Shown: piece after piece, positions 8,383-17,183 of the stretch
How positions within the stretch are numbered: position 1 is the stretch's first letter
How the letters are laid out: each line of letters starts with the position of its first letter
Source of the DNA: Pseudomonas sp. PA27(2017)
Lineage (GTDB): Bacteria; Pseudomonadota; Gammaproteobacteria; Pseudomonadales; Pseudomonadaceae
Reading direction: 5' to 3'
DNA length: 64,000 nt
Assembly (NCBI RefSeq): GCF_001945445.1
Contig: NZ_MSXW01000009.1
Span: 1-64,000, forward strand
Program-made: the position numbers and the translations under genes
The notes under the pieces: model-generated
What the model was told of the DNA's origin: nothing
What the model saw: only the letters and a program-made list of their open reading frames with translations
Databases searched by the model: none

Positions 8383-9756
8383 ATGGATCAATTTCTCGCT
8401 GTGCTCACGGCCATCAGCAGTTTCATCTGGGGGCCGTTTCTGCTCATCCCCCTGTTGTTGCTGACCGGTCTGTACCTGACCATCCGCCTGCGTGGCATCC
8501 AGTTTCGCGTGCTCGGCCATGCCTTCTGGCTGGCCTTCGTCAAGCGCAAGGAAAAGGGCGACGTACCCGGTGACGTTTCCCACTACCAGGCCCTGGCCAC
8601 CGCACTGGCGGCGACCATCGGCGTCGGCAACATCGCCGGGGTGGCCACGGCCATCGGCATCGGCGGCCCCGGCGCGTTGTTCTGGATGTGGATGACCGGC
8701 CTGGTCGGTATGGCCACCAAGTACTCGGAAGCCCTGCTGGGCGTGAAGTACCGGGTCACCGATGCCAAGGGCGAGCAAAGTGGCGGGCCGATGTATTACC
8801 TGACCCGAGGCGTGGGCGGCACTCTGGGCAAGACCCTGGGCATCGCCTTCGCGATCTTCGGTGCGATCGCTTCGTTCGGCATCGGCAACATGGTTCAAGC
8901 CAACACGGCGGCCCATCAGTTGCAGGACACCTGGGGCATTTCGCCGACGCTCAGCGGCCTGGTGCTGGCCATCGGTACTGCGGTGGTGATCATCGGCGGC
9001 ATCAAGAGCATCGGCCGTTTCGCCGCCGGCGTGGTGCCGGTGATGATCGTGCTGTACATCATCAGCAACGTCGCTGTGCTGGTGGTGTTCGCCGATCGCC
9101 TGCCGGATGCCATCGCTCTGGTGTTCACCGATGCCTTCAGCGGTAGCGCGGCAGCCGGTGGTTTCCTTGGCTCGAGCATCATCCTGGCGGTGCAGATGGG
9201 CGTGGCCCGCGGCATCTTCTCCAACGAGTCGGGCCTGGGTACCGGCGCGATCGCGGCGGCTGCGGCGAAGACCGACAAGCCGGTGCGCCAGGCCATGGTG
9301 TCGATGACCCAGACCTTTCTCGACACTCTGGTGATGGTCACCTTTACCGCGCTGGCGATCATCGTCACCGGCGCCTGGACCCAGGAAGGCCTGAAAGGCG
9401 CGCCGATGACCGCCTGGGCGCTGGAACAGGGCCTGGGCGGCGGCTGGGGCATCTACACGGTGACCATCGGTGTGCTGGTCTATGCCTATACCACCATTCT
9501 CGGCTGGTCCTACTACGGCGAGCGCTGCATGGAGCGCCTGATGGGCCGCGTGGCGGTAATGCCGTACCGGCTGATCTTCTCGGCGGTGGTGTTCGTTGGC
9601 GCGGTGACCTCGCTGGAAGTGGTGTGGACCTTCTCCGACATCGCCAACGGCCTGATGGCGCTGCCCAACCTGATCGGCCTGTTGCTACTCTCCGGCGTCG
9701 TGGTCAAGGAAACCCGCGACTACATGAGCCGCAAGAACTGGAAGACCGAGGACTGA
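8383..9756 (+). CDS. Alanine/glycine:cation symporter family protein (AGCS)
   Basis: A 457-residue membrane protein with about eleven hydrophobic helices. It carries the AGCS signature around GVGNIAGVATAIGIGGPGAL and the conserved segments GGPMYYLTRG and ARGIFSNESGLGTGA. It should import small neutral amino acids (alanine, glycine, or possibly glutamine) with Na+ or H+. The open frame extends to 8221, but the ATG at 8383 starts the family N-terminus (MDQFLAVLTAISSFIWGPF) and has AAGGA upstream. It is transcribed convergently toward the Ntn hydrolase gene, and both end at a shared bidirectional hairpin. A second AGCS gene lies at 22.0-23.5 kb. Confidence 0.9.
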   Translation: MDQFLAVLTAISSFIWGPFLLIPLLLLTGLYLTIRLRGIQFRVLGHAFWLAFVKRKEKGDVPGDVSHYQALATALAATIGVGNIAGVATAIGIGGPGALFWMWMTGLVGMATKYSEALLGVKYRVTDAKGEQSGGPMYYLTRGVGGTLGKTLGIAFAIFGAIASFGIGNMVQANTAAHQLQDTWGISPTLSGLVLAIGTAVVIIGGIKSIGRFAAGVVPVMIVLYIISNVAVLVVFADRLPDAIALVFTDAFSGSAAAGGFLGSSIILAVQMGVARGIFSNESGLGTGAIAAAAAKTDKPVRQAMVSMTQTFLDTLVMVTFTALAIIVTGAWTQEGLKGAPMTAWALEQGLGGGWGIYTVTIGVLVYAYTTILGWSYYGERCMERLMGRVAVMPYRLIFSAVVFVGAVTSLEVVWTFSDIANGLMALPNLIGLLLLSGVVVKETRDYMSRKNWKTED

Positions 9757-9761
9757 CGACC

Positions 9762-9836
9762 CGTAGGGTGGATCACGCTTCATCGATCCACCGTTGCGCT
9801 GGATGTGAAAAACGACGTCCATCCTGCGAGGCTACG
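9762..9836. repeat. Imperfect palindromic intergenic repeat
   Basis: The segment begins CGTAGGGTGGATCACGC and ends CATCCTGCGAGGCTACG, with partial self-complementarity. It resembles a common Pseudomonas intergenic repeat of the form CGTAGGGTGGAT...ATCCACCCTACG. It lies just after the symporter gene. Confidence 0.5.
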
Positions 9837-9849
9837 AACTCGCCAATGC

Positions 9850-9878
9850 AAACGCCCCGCTGGTCAGCGGGGCGTTTT
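9850..9878. terminator. Bidirectional terminator between convergent genes
   Basis: AACGCCCCGCT pairs with AGCGGGGCGTT across a GGTC loop, followed by TTTT on the plus strand. It serves the AGCS gene and probably the convergent hydrolase gene. Confidence 0.85.
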
Positions 9879-9895
9879 CGTTCTGCGGCTCAGGA

Positions 9896-11479
9896 TCACA
9901 AGCCGCAGACGCTGCCGTCGCTGCGCGGGTCGGCGGCGCCTTCCAGCACGCCATCGGGGTGGCGCAGCAGGGCGCCGGCATGGCCCATGGTGTCGCTGAA
10001 GGCTTCGTCCAGCACGTCGACGACATGCCCAGCCTGGCGCAACCGCTCGACCAGCTCGGCCGGGAAGCGGCTCTCCAGCTTCAGCGTGGTGCTGACATCG
10101 CCCCAGGTGCGGCCCAGCAGCCAGCGCGGCGCACTGACCGCTGCCTGCAGGTCACTGCCCAGGCGGTAGCGGCTGAAGATCGCCGCCTGGGTCTGCGGCT
10201 GGCCTTCGCCGCCCATGGTGCCGTAGCTCAGGGTTCGGCCATCGTCGAACAGCGCCAGGGCCGGGTTGAGCGTGTGGAAGGGTTTGCGGCCCGGTTCCAG
10301 GGTCTGCAGCGCGGCGGGATCGAGGGAGAAACTGATGCCGCGGTTCTGCCAGGCCACACCGGTGGACGGCAGCACCACGCCGGAGCCGAACTCCCAGTAC
10401 ACGCTCTGGATGAAACTCACTGCGCGGCCTTCGGCATCGATGCAACCCATCCAGATGGTGTCGCCCGGCTGCGCCGGTTGCGGCCAGGCCAGCGCCTGTC
10501 GTGGATCGATCCTGTCGGCCAGACGCTGCAGGTTGGCGTCGGCCAGCAGGCTCTGCGGATCTTCCGGCACGCGGCGCGGGTCGGTCACCACGCGGTCGCG
10601 AATCAGAAACGCCTGCTTGGTCGATTCGACCAGCCCGTGCACATGGGCGAAACTTTCGGCCTGTTCGATGCCGAGCTTCTCGAAGATGCCAAGGATCAGC
10701 AGCGAAGCCAGGCCCTGGGTCGGCGGTGGCATGTTGTACAGGGTGGCATCGCCCAGCCGCACGCTCAGTGGTTCGACGACGCGGGCCCGGTAGCCCTGCA
10801 GGTCGGCCAGGCGCAGCGGGCTGCCCAGGCGCTCGAGGTCGGCGGCCATGCGCTCTGCCAACTCGCCCCGGTAGAAGTCGTCCAGGCCGGCGTCGGCGAG
10901 GCGCTGCAGGGTGTCGGCCAGGGCCGGCTGACGCAGCAGGTCGCCTTCGTGCGGTGGCTGGCCCTCGCGCAGATAGACCTCGGCAAAGCCCGGCACGTCG
11001 TGCAGCTCGGCCAGCTTGGCGCGAGTCAGGTGCGCCTGGCTACGGCTGACCACGATGCCGCGCCGGGCGTGGCCGATGGCATCGGCGAGCAGCTCGGGCA
11101 GCGCCCGCTGCGGCTGCCAATGGGCGGTGCGTACCAGGGCCTCGGCCCAGCCGCCAACGGTGCCCGCCACGGTCAGCGCAGCCAGTGGGCCGCGGCTGGG
11201 GATCTGCGTGTGGCCGGCGTAGAAATCGCGATCGGCCAGGGCCGCGCTGCTGCCGCAGGCATCGATGGCGATGGGCTGCTTGCCTGGTTCGTGGATCAGC
11301 CAGAAACCGTCGCCACCGATGGCATTCATGTGCGGATAGACCACCGCGATGGTGGCCGCCGCTGCGACCATCGCTTCCACGGCGCTGCCGCCAGCCTTGA
11401 GCACGTCGCGCCCGGCCTGGGCGGCGAGATGGTGGGGCGCAACGAACAGGCCGCCGGTGGCGTGGGTGCTCTTGAGCAT
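9896..11479 (-). CDS. Cytoplasmic gamma-glutamyltransferase-family Ntn hydrolase (HpxW/YwrD-like)
   Basis: A 527-residue member of the gamma-glutamyltranspeptidase superfamily without a signal peptide, so it is cytoplasmic. Like its relatives it should self-cleave to expose an N-terminal Thr. The candidate is Thr341 in PGDTIWMGCIDAEG, where classical enzymes have TTHYSVVD; FGSGVV and the GTMGGEGQPQ loop are also conserved. The DTIW form of the cleavage site and the lack of export resemble oxamate amidohydrolase HpxW and YwrD-type proteins rather than periplasmic Ggt. It lies 66 bp downstream of dctM in the TRAP operon, so it probably processes the imported solute. The exact substrate is inferred, not shown. 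Confidence 0.82.
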   Translation of the reverse strand: MLKSTHATGGLFVAPHHLAAQAGRDVLKAGGSAVEAMVAAAATIAVVYPHMNAIGGDGFWLIHEPGKQPIAIDACGSSAALADRDFYAGHTQIPSRGPLAALTVAGTVGGWAEALVRTAHWQPQRALPELLADAIGHARRGIVVSRSQAHLTRAKLAELHDVPGFAEVYLREGQPPHEGDLLRQPALADTLQRLADAGLDDFYRGELAERMAADLERLGSPLRLADLQGYRARVVEPLSVRLGDATLYNMPPPTQGLASLLILGIFEKLGIEQAESFAHVHGLVESTKQAFLIRDRVVTDPRRVPEDPQSLLADANLQRLADRIDPRQALAWPQPAQPGDTIWMGCIDAEGRAVSFIQSVYWEFGSGVVLPSTGVAWQNRGISFSLDPAALQTLEPGRKPFHTLNPALALFDDGRTLSYGTMGGEGQPQTQAAIFSRYRLGSDLQAAVSAPRWLLGRTWGDVSTTLKLESRFPAELVERLRQAGHVVDVLDEAFSDTMGHAGALLRHPDGVLEGAADPRSDGSVCGL

Positions 11480-11545
11480 GGGTGAGAGTTCCTTGTTGTA
11501 GTTGGGCTGCAGCGATCATAGCGTCCGCAGCCCTTGGAAGATCTA

Positions 11546-12871
11546 CTACCAACCGATAGCGGCAGGCAGCCAGGTAGCCAGTTGTGGGAAACAGAACACC
11601 ACGGCCACGGCGAGCATCTGCAGGAACACGTAAGGCAGGGCGCCGATGTAGATGTCTTTCGTGCTGATCCCTGGTGGCGCCACGCCCTTGAGAAAGAACA
11701 GCGCCCAGCCAAAGGGCGGTGTGAGGAACGACATCTGCAGGTTCAGCGCCACCAGGATGCCCAGCCATACCAGGTCGGTATCGTAGGCGATGAACACCGG
11801 CAGGAACATCGGCAGGGCGATGTAGGAGATCTCGATCCATTCGAGAAAGAAGCCGAGCACGAACAGCACCGCCATGAGGAACAGAATCGCCCCCAGTTCG
11901 CCGCCTGGCAGCATGGTGAACAGATCGTGTACCAGCGCCTCGCCACCGAGGCCGCGGAAGGCCAGGGAGAACGGCTGCGAGCAGAGCAGGATCAGGAAGA
12001 TCATCGCGCTGATGGTCAGGGTGCCGTGCAGGGTGGCCTTCAGCGTTGGCCAACTCAAGCGACCTGAAAGCGCCGCGATTAGCAACGCGCCGAGTGCGCC
12101 CATGGAGGCCGCTTCGGTAGGCGCCGCGACGCCGCCGATGATCGAGCCGAGCACCGCCATCACCAGCAGCAAAGGTGGCAGCACGCTGCGCGCCATGTCC
12201 TTGAGCAGTTGCTTGCGGCTGGTCAGGGCACGTTCCTCGGCGGGAATCGCCGGCACCCAGTCCGGGCGCAGCCAGCCGAGCAGTAGCATGTAGGCGACGT
12301 AGATCAACGCCAGCACCAGGCTGGGAATGAAGGCCGCAGCGAAGATCGACCCCACCGACTGGCCGAGGATATCGGCCAGCAGGATCAGCACCAGGCTCGG
12401 CGGGATGATCTGCCCGAGGGTGCCGGAGGCGCAGATGGTGCCGCAGGCTACGGTCTTGTTGTAGCCGCGACGCAGTAGGGTAGGCAGGGTCAGCAGGCCG
12501 ATGGTCACCACGGTGGCACCGACGATACCGGTGGAGGCGCCAAGCAGCACGCCGACCAGAATGATCGCCAAGCCCATGCCGCCGTTCAGGCCGCCCATGG
12601 CGCGGCCAATCGTATCGAGCATGTCCTCGGCGACCCGGGATTTCTCCAGCATCACCCCCATGAAGGTGAACAAGGGTATCGCCAGCAGTGTGTAGTTGCT
12701 GACCACCCCGAACATGCGTGCCGGCAGCAGCGCGAAAAGCATCGGGCCGAAGCCGGCCATGCCGGCCACGAAACCCGAAACGGCCAGGGAAATGGCCACC
12801 GGCACACCTGCCATCATCATGGCGAAGAAGCCGAAGACCATGGCGATGGCCAACCATTCGTTGGGGCTCAT
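11546..12871 (-). CDS. dctM: TRAP transporter large permease, DctM type
   Basis: A 441-residue membrane protein with about twelve hydrophobic segments. It has the family features GVPVAISLAVSGFV, LLAIPLFTFMGVMLE and GTLGQIIPPSLVLI. It forms the main translocation channel of a TRAP transporter powered by ion gradients. The start at 12871 (MSPNEWLAIAMVFGF) overlaps the DctQ stop by 4 bp; 14 more codons upstream in the open frame are not family sequence. A long cytoplasmic loop near residues 215-240 is typical of TakM/DctM proteins of the 2-oxo-acid group. Confidence 0.92.
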   Translation of the reverse strand: MSPNEWLAIAMVFGFFAMMMAGVPVAISLAVSGFVAGMAGFGPMLFALLPARMFGVVSNYTLLAIPLFTFMGVMLEKSRVAEDMLDTIGRAMGGLNGGMGLAIILVGVLLGASTGIVGATVVTIGLLTLPTLLRRGYNKTVACGTICASGTLGQIIPPSLVLILLADILGQSVGSIFAAAFIPSLVLALIYVAYMLLLGWLRPDWVPAIPAEERALTSRKQLLKDMARSVLPPLLLVMAVLGSIIGGVAAPTEAASMGALGALLIAALSGRLSWPTLKATLHGTLTISAMIFLILLCSQPFSLAFRGLGGEALVHDLFTMLPGGELGAILFLMAVLFVLGFFLEWIEISYIALPMFLPVFIAYDTDLVWLGILVALNLQMSFLTPPFGWALFFLKGVAPPGISTKDIYIGALPYVFLQMLAVAVVFCFPQLATWLPAAIGW

Positions 12872-13386
12872 GCGCGCACCTCCCGTGCGGGTGATGGCTG
12901 CAGCAGGGTGCACAGAGCCCGCAGGCTATCGGCTACACCCTGCAGGCCGAACAGGCCGAAGCCCAGCGGCAGGAAGGCCTTGACCAGGAAGCGATAGGGT
13001 AGGCCGCCCGGATCGGGTGAGCCTTCGCCCATGTTGTAGGATTGCAGGGTGTACTTGAGTGCCAGGTGAGCGATGTAGAAGCCGATTGCCGCCGTGGCGA
13101 TGCCGCTGAACAGGTCGACCGCTGCTCTGGTCTTCACGCTGAATTTCTCGTAGAGAAAATCCACCCGCACGTCCTGGCGATGCTTGAGGGTGTAGGCGAT
13201 GCCGAGCAGGGCGATGGGCGAAATCAGGTACCACTCCAACTCCTGCAGCGCGACCGGGCTGAAGTCGAACAGGTAGCGCATCAGCACGTCGAACGACACC
13301 AGCAGGACCAGCAGCAATACACAGCCGCGTGCCAGCCTCCCCAGTGCCTCGACCAGCCCCTCGATTCGGGTGACGAGTGCCATCAT
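12868..13386 (-). CDS. dctQ: TRAP transporter small permease, DctQ type
   Basis: A 172-residue protein with four hydrophobic helices, including CVLLLVLLVSFDVLMRYLF and the conserved LQELEWYLISPIALLGIAY and DVRVDFLYEKFS segments. It associates with DctM in the inner membrane. The double ATG at 13386/13383 overlaps the dctP stop, and its own stop overlaps dctM, so the three genes are translationally coupled. Confidence 0.9.
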   Translation of the reverse strand: MMALVTRIEGLVEALGRLARGCVLLLVLLVSFDVLMRYLFDFSPVALQELEWYLISPIALLGIAYTLKHRQDVRVDFLYEKFSVKTRAAVDLFSGIATAAIGFYIAHLALKYTLQSYNMGEGSPDPGGLPYRFLVKAFLPLGFGLFGLQGVADSLRALCTLLQPSPAREVRA

Positions 13387-14492
13387 GATTCGCCCATCCC
13401 GATTTCCATGAACGCCTTCTCGCCCACGGACGCCCAGGACACGTACTGCTTGCGGAAGGCGAAGAAGTGCTCGTAGATCTTCTTCGTCGCCGGGTCGCTC
13501 GCCGCCATGCTCGACAGGGTGTCGCGGGTGACTTCGTGCAGGCGCTTGATGACGTCGTCCGGCAGCGGCCGGGCGATCACGCCCTGGTTGCCCACCAGGT
13601 CCTGCATGGCTTCGGCGTTGACCGCATCGCACCACGACCAACTGTCGACGTTGCAGGCCTGGGCGCAGAACCGCACGATGGCCTGCAGGTCGGCCGGCAG
13701 GCTGTCCCAGGCCTGCTGGTTGATGATCAGCTCGGTGACGTTGGTTGGCTCGTGCCAGCCAGTGGTGTAGTAATTCTTGGCGGCCTTGTGCAGGCCCATG
13801 CGGCGATCCTGGTAGGGGCCGACGAACTCGGCGGCGTCGATCACGCCCCGCTCCAGGGCTGGGAATATCTCGCCGCCGGGCAGCAGACGCACGGCCACGC
13901 CCAGTTCGCTGTAGACCTTGCCGGCTAGCCCTGCGATGCGCATCTTCAAACCTTTCAGGCTGTCGACGTTTTCCAGGGGCTGGCGGAACCAGCCGGTCAT
14001 CTGCGTGCCGGTGTTGCCCATGGGCATCGGTACCAGGCCATGGGGCGCGTAGAGCTCTTCCCAGAGCTTGAGGCCGCCGCCGTTGTACAGCCAGGCGTTC
14101 ATGCCCTGGGTGTTCATGCCGAACGGCACGGCGGTGAAGAACTGCGCGGCAGGAATCTTGCCGGCCCAGAAGAAGGCGTTGGCGGCGTTCATTTCCACCA
14201 TGCCGCTGGCCACCGCATCGAAGCCCTCCAGCGCCGGGATCAGCTCGCCGGCTGCGAAGTGCTGGATCTTCAGGCGGCCGCCAGACATTTCCTCGACGCG
14301 CTTGCAGAAGTCGGTCGGGCTACCCGGGCCCTGCACGTAGAAGGGTGAGCCCGGTGCATAAGCGTTGGTCATCTTCCAGTTGAAGGTCTTGCCGCTGACG
14401 GCAGCACTGGCCACGCCGCTGGCACCCAGTGCCAGGCCTGCGCCGGCTGCAAGGGCGCTGGCGCCGATGAAATTTCGTCGATTGAGGCTCAT
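13383..14492 (-). CDS. dctP: TRAP transporter substrate-binding protein, DctP type (TakP-like)
   Basis: A 369-residue periplasmic binding protein. The N-terminus, MSLNRRNFIGASALAAGAGL, has a twin-arginine-like motif followed by an AxA cleavage region (GVASA), so Tat export is plausible. The DctP fold follows. ALERGVIDAAEFVGPYQDRRMG and YYTTGWHEP match the ligand and metal region of the 2-oxo-acid binder TakP, including the Arg in GLKMRIAG that usually pairs with a carboxylate. A 2-oxo acid or an analogue is therefore the likely ligand. AAAGGAGAAT provides a strong ribosome site, and a sigma-54-type promoter lies about 75 bp upstream. Confidence 0.9.
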   Translation of the reverse strand: MSLNRRNFIGASALAAGAGLALGASGVASAAVSGKTFNWKMTNAYAPGSPFYVQGPGSPTDFCKRVEEMSGGRLKIQHFAAGELIPALEGFDAVASGMVEMNAANAFFWAGKIPAAQFFTAVPFGMNTQGMNAWLYNGGGLKLWEELYAPHGLVPMPMGNTGTQMTGWFRQPLENVDSLKGLKMRIAGLAGKVYSELGVAVRLLPGGEIFPALERGVIDAAEFVGPYQDRRMGLHKAAKNYYTTGWHEPTNVTELIINQQAWDSLPADLQAIVRFCAQACNVDSWSWCDAVNAEAMQDLVGNQGVIARPLPDDVIKRLHEVTRDTLSSMAASDPATKKIYEHFFAFRKQYVSWASVGEKAFMEIGMGES

Positions 14493-14566
14493 GGGATTCT
14501 CCTTTCACTGTGGCCATTGCGACGGGCGTTTGCCTGCCGGATGTAAAGTCGTTACCGAGAGCCTTC

Positions 14567-14582
14567 AGCAACAGCCATGCCA
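14567..14582 (-). promoter_or_regulatory. Sigma-54 (RpoN) promoter of the dctPQM-hydrolase operon
   Basis: Read on the minus strand, the sequence is TGGCATGGCTGTTGCT. It matches TGGCACG-N4-TTGCW except for one base and keeps the invariant GG-N10-GC spacing. It lies 75 bp upstream of the dctP start. An AT-rich stretch immediately upstream (14583-14640) could bind IHF. A sigma-54 activator binding site was not identified. Confidence 0.72.
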
Positions 14583-14848
14583 GGAGAAAATTATTTTAAG
14601 CCTATGATTTTAAATGGATTTAATGATTTTTTCGGTTTGCCTTCCAAAAGCCCGGCGCACACAAAACAAGCGTGGCGCAGGTTCGGGAGGTGACGAAACG
14701 GTAACCGCAGCAGGGAGTACTGAACATTTGTCAGGTCACGCCTGCTGTCCGGGTTCGTTCCGTCGAGCAGGGCCTTGGTGAGCGTGCGAATGTCATTTGT
14801 GCACCAAAACGCATCGGCGGCACGCTTTTGACGCAGTGCGCAGTGAGG
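14583..14848. other. Upstream regulatory region of the TRAP operon
   Basis: The first 55 bp are strongly AT-rich (runs such as TTATTTTAAG and TTTAATGATTTTTT), as expected for a bent or IHF-bound segment between a sigma-54 promoter and its enhancer. The remainder is ordinary GC-rich DNA with no credible ORF; it runs up to the end of the Lrp gene. Confidence 0.4.
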
Positions 14849-15295
14849 TTACAGGCGTGCGCCGCCACGCCGATGTTTGACCCGGGTCATCAGCGCCTTG
14901 CAGTCCACCGTGAGAATCTCCGGGTGGTTGAAGATGTGCTGGCGCACGAAAGCGTCGAAGGTTTCGTAACTGTCGGTCAGGGTGTGGATGTGCAGGCTTT
15001 TCAAGTCGCTCATGATGTACAGGCTCACCACTTCGCGGGTGGCCGATAGCCGTTCGGCGACCGCCTCTATGGCATGCGGCGCGACGGTGAGGTCGACGAA
15101 GGTGGAGATGCCCTTGCCGAGCTTTTCCGGGTTGACCACGGCGGTGAATTTCTCGATTACGCCGCTTTCTACCAAGGCTTGCACGCGGGTGCGGGCGTGG
15201 GCGCGAGAGATGTTCAGCTGGCGGGCGATGTCGGCGAACGAGGTGCGCGAATCCTTGATCAGGATGTTCAGCAGGGCGTTATCGAGTTTGTTCAT
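14849..15295 (-). CDS. Lrp/AsnC-family transcriptional regulator
   Basis: A 148-residue protein with an N-terminal AsnC HTH (KLDNALLNILIKDSRTSFADIARQLNIS split across residues 3-30, recognition helix RAHARTRVQAL). A C-terminal RAM effector domain follows (about 65-145). It probably senses an amino acid or related small molecule as an octamer or dimer. It stands between the TRAP operon and the ABC/GNAT group and could regulate either; the sequence does not decide. All these genes share the minus strand. Confidence 0.9.
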   Translation of the reverse strand: MNKLDNALLNILIKDSRTSFADIARQLNISRAHARTRVQALVESGVIEKFTAVVNPEKLGKGISTFVDLTVAPHAIEAVAERLSATREVVSLYIMSDLKSLHIHTLTDSYETFDAFVRQHIFNHPEILTVDCKALMTRVKHRRGGARL

Positions 15296-15353
15296 GGCGC
15301 ACTCTGTCGGTGGTTGAGGCCCACAGAGATGCGGATTGTGTGCCAGCCGGTGT

Positions 15354-15809
15354 TCAGAACAGTTTGCGGTACTGCTCGAACCCTGAGCGTTCGCCGATGC
15401 GCTCGTACAGCAGTTTGGCCTTGGCGTTGGTTTCGTGGGTCAGCCAGTGCACCCGCGAGCAGCCGGCCTGGGCGGCCTCGGCGTAGACGTGTTCGATCAA
15501 CTGGCGGCCGATGCCGTTGCCGCGCACGTCCTTGCCGATGAACAGATCCTGCAAGTAGCAATAGTCGCCGGTCGTCCAGCAGGAGCGGTGGTAGATCCAG
15601 TGCACCAGACCGATCGCCTCGCCGTCGCGCCAAGCCAGGGCGGCGAACATCGGTTCGCTTGGGTCGAGGAAGCGCTGCCAGGTCAGGTCGCTGGTCGCGG
15701 CGTCGATCTCGGTCATGTAGAAGCGCTGGTAGCCCTGCCAGAGCGGCAGCCAGGCAGCATGGTCGGCGGCGCTGACAGCGCGGATGTCCACGGGAATGCG
15801 AACGGTCAT
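15354..15809 (-). CDS. GNAT-family N-acetyltransferase
   Basis: A 151-residue single-domain acetyltransferase. The acetyl-CoA motif is LQDLFIGKDVRGNGIGRQLI (Q/RxxGxG/A form), followed by VHWLTHETNAKAKLLYERIG, the typical beta5/alpha4 region. The ATG at 15809 has AGGAG upstream; the open frame reaches 15842 without support. The substrate is not predictable. Its position next to the amino-acid ABC genes suggests a small amine or amino acid. Confidence 0.85.
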   Translation of the reverse strand: MTVRIPVDIRAVSAADHAAWLPLWQGYQRFYMTEIDAATSDLTWQRFLDPSEPMFAALAWRDGEAIGLVHWIYHRSCWTTGDYCYLQDLFIGKDVRGNGIGRQLIEHVYAEAAQAGCSRVHWLTHETNAKAKLLYERIGERSGFEQYRKLF

Positions 15810-15879
15810 CGGCAGGTCTCCTGAAAGTCGGTCGAGGGTCATCCTGCGTGGTGACGCCGTTCACCGCAAGCGCAGTGGC

Positions 15880-16350
15880 TCAGCAGATGACCAGTTGCCC
15901 GTTCGGCCACTCACCGTCCCAGCCGCAGGGGATATGCCCGGCCTCGTAAACCTTGATCAGGCTGTCGAAGAACAGCGGCTGCAGGAGCACATCGCGGTAG
16001 GCGGCTTCCATCAGATAGGCGTGCAGGATCCATTGCAGGTCGTCGAGGGTGGCGTTATTGGCGAGGGCGACCGGTAATTTCTGCCACAGCGGCTGCAACG
16101 CCGTCTTGGCCTGGCCGGCCAGCTCGTTCCAGGCTTGATATTGTCCCGGATGCAGACGCGCCAGGCGGCCGGTGACGGCGTTGCGCGCCTCCAGCGTAGT
16201 GGCTTCCCAGGCGTCGCTGGCCAGCGATGAGCCAAGCTCGCCCTGGTCGATCTGGCGCACGCCGGCAAGCGACGCAGGTTTGCCGATATTGGCGAGCCAG
16301 TCGATGCGCAGCAGGCGCTCGATGGCGGCGGCGGGTATCTGCATGCTCAT
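15880..16350 (-). CDS. Uncharacterized 156-residue protein coupled to the ABC permease
   Basis: Not recognised. The protein is soluble, mostly helical and rich in Trp, Leu and Ala, with no signal peptide or membrane segment. Its C-terminus has HIPCGWDGEWPNG close to the end, and it contains two Cys residues. The ATG at 16350 overlaps the permease stop by 4 bp, so it is the last gene of the binding-protein/permease operon, in the place where an ATPase gene is usually found. It has no Walker motifs and cannot be that ATPase. A role in processing or sensing the imported amino acid is a guess. Confidence 0.7.
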   Translation of the reverse strand: MSMQIPAAAIERLLRIDWLANIGKPASLAGVRQIDQGELGSSLASDAWEATTLEARNAVTGRLARLHPGQYQAWNELAGQAKTALQPLWQKLPVALANNATLDDLQWILHAYLMEAAYRDVLLQPLFFDSLIKVYEAGHIPCGWDGEWPNGQLVIC

Positions 16351-17183
16351 CGCCCGTTCAGGTAGGCCTTGCCGTAGTGCCGCTCCAGGCGCGCCTGGAT
16401 CAGCTCCAGGCCGATCGACAGCAGCCAGTAGATCACCGCCGCGGTGGTCAGCATCTCGATGTAGCGGTACGACGAGCGGCCGTAGGACTGGGCCAGGAAC
16501 ATCACTTCCCAGACGCCCATCACCGAGATCAGCGACGAGTCCTTGAGCATCGAGATGAACTGGCTGGTGGTCGGCGGAATGATGGTGCGCATCGCCTGGG
16601 GCAGGGTCACCCGCCAGAAGATCACCAACGGCTTGAGGCCCAGGGCCAGGGAGGCTTCGCGCTGGCCGGGCGGCACGCCGAGCAGGCCGGCGCGGAAGAT
16701 TTCGCTCAGATAAGCACCGTAGTTCAGCGAAAGGGCGATGATCCCGGCGGTGACTGCGCCCGGCACCAGGCCCAGCTGCGGCAGCCCCAGGTAGATCAGC
16801 AGGATCTGGATCAGCAGTGGCGTACCGCGAAAGAACGAGGCGTAGAAGGTGGCGATGCCGAACGCCACGGCGCTTTTCGACAGGCGCGCCAGAGCGGTGA
16901 CGAAGCCCAGCGCCAGGGACGCCCAGATCGAGCAGAAGCACAGGAACAGGGTCAGCGCCGCGCCCTGCAGAAAGCCGTTGGGCGCCAGACTGGTACCCAG
17001 CAGGTTGGGCAGCTTGTCGAGGATGATCGAGAACTTCAGGTCGAAGCTCAGGAAGAACGCCACGCACAGGGCGAACATGATCGCCCAGGTGACATACAGG
17101 CGGGTGCGAAAACCGAACAGGCGCTGCAGCAACGACTCGCCCGCCTGGGGCGGCGGGCGAAGGGTTTCAGGTGGAGGCGTCAT
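16347..17183 (-). CDS. Amino-acid ABC transporter permease (HisM/GlnP type)
   Basis: A 278-residue inner-membrane protein of the polar-amino-acid family. An N-terminal helix (about 35-55) is followed by a BPD_transp_1 domain with GAALTLFLCFCSIWASLALG. The coupling loop EIFRAGLLGVPPGQREASLALGL (EAA motif) is the contact for an ATPase. The ATG at 17183 overlaps the binding-protein stop by 4 bp; the longer frame to 17279 overlaps that gene and is not supported. Only one permease and no ATPase are encoded here, so it may work as a homodimer with an ATPase encoded elsewhere. Confidence 0.88.
   Translation of the reverse strand: MTPPPETLRPPPQAGESLLQRLFGFRTRLYVTWAIMFALCVAFFLSFDLKFSIILDKLPNLLGTSLAPNGFLQGAALTLFLCFCSIWASLALGFVTALARLSKSAVAFGIATFYASFFRGTPLLIQILLIYLGLPQLGLVPGAVTAGIIALSLNYGAYLSEIFRAGLLGVPPGQREASLALGLKPLVIFWRVTLPQAMRTIIPPTTSQFISMLKDSSLISVMGVWEVMFLAQSYGRSSYRYIEMLTTAAVIYWLLSIGLELIQARLERHYGKAYLNGR

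Noticed and set aside
14583..14700. AauR palindrome upstream of the TRAP operon
   Set aside because: TTCGG-TTTG-CCTTC near 14630 matches only one half of TTCGG-N4-CCGAA, so control by AauR cannot be claimed.
15880..17067. 395-codon frame joining the unknown 156-residue protein to upstream sequence
   Set aside because: Residues before the ATG at 16350 are a shadow of the ABC permease in another frame.
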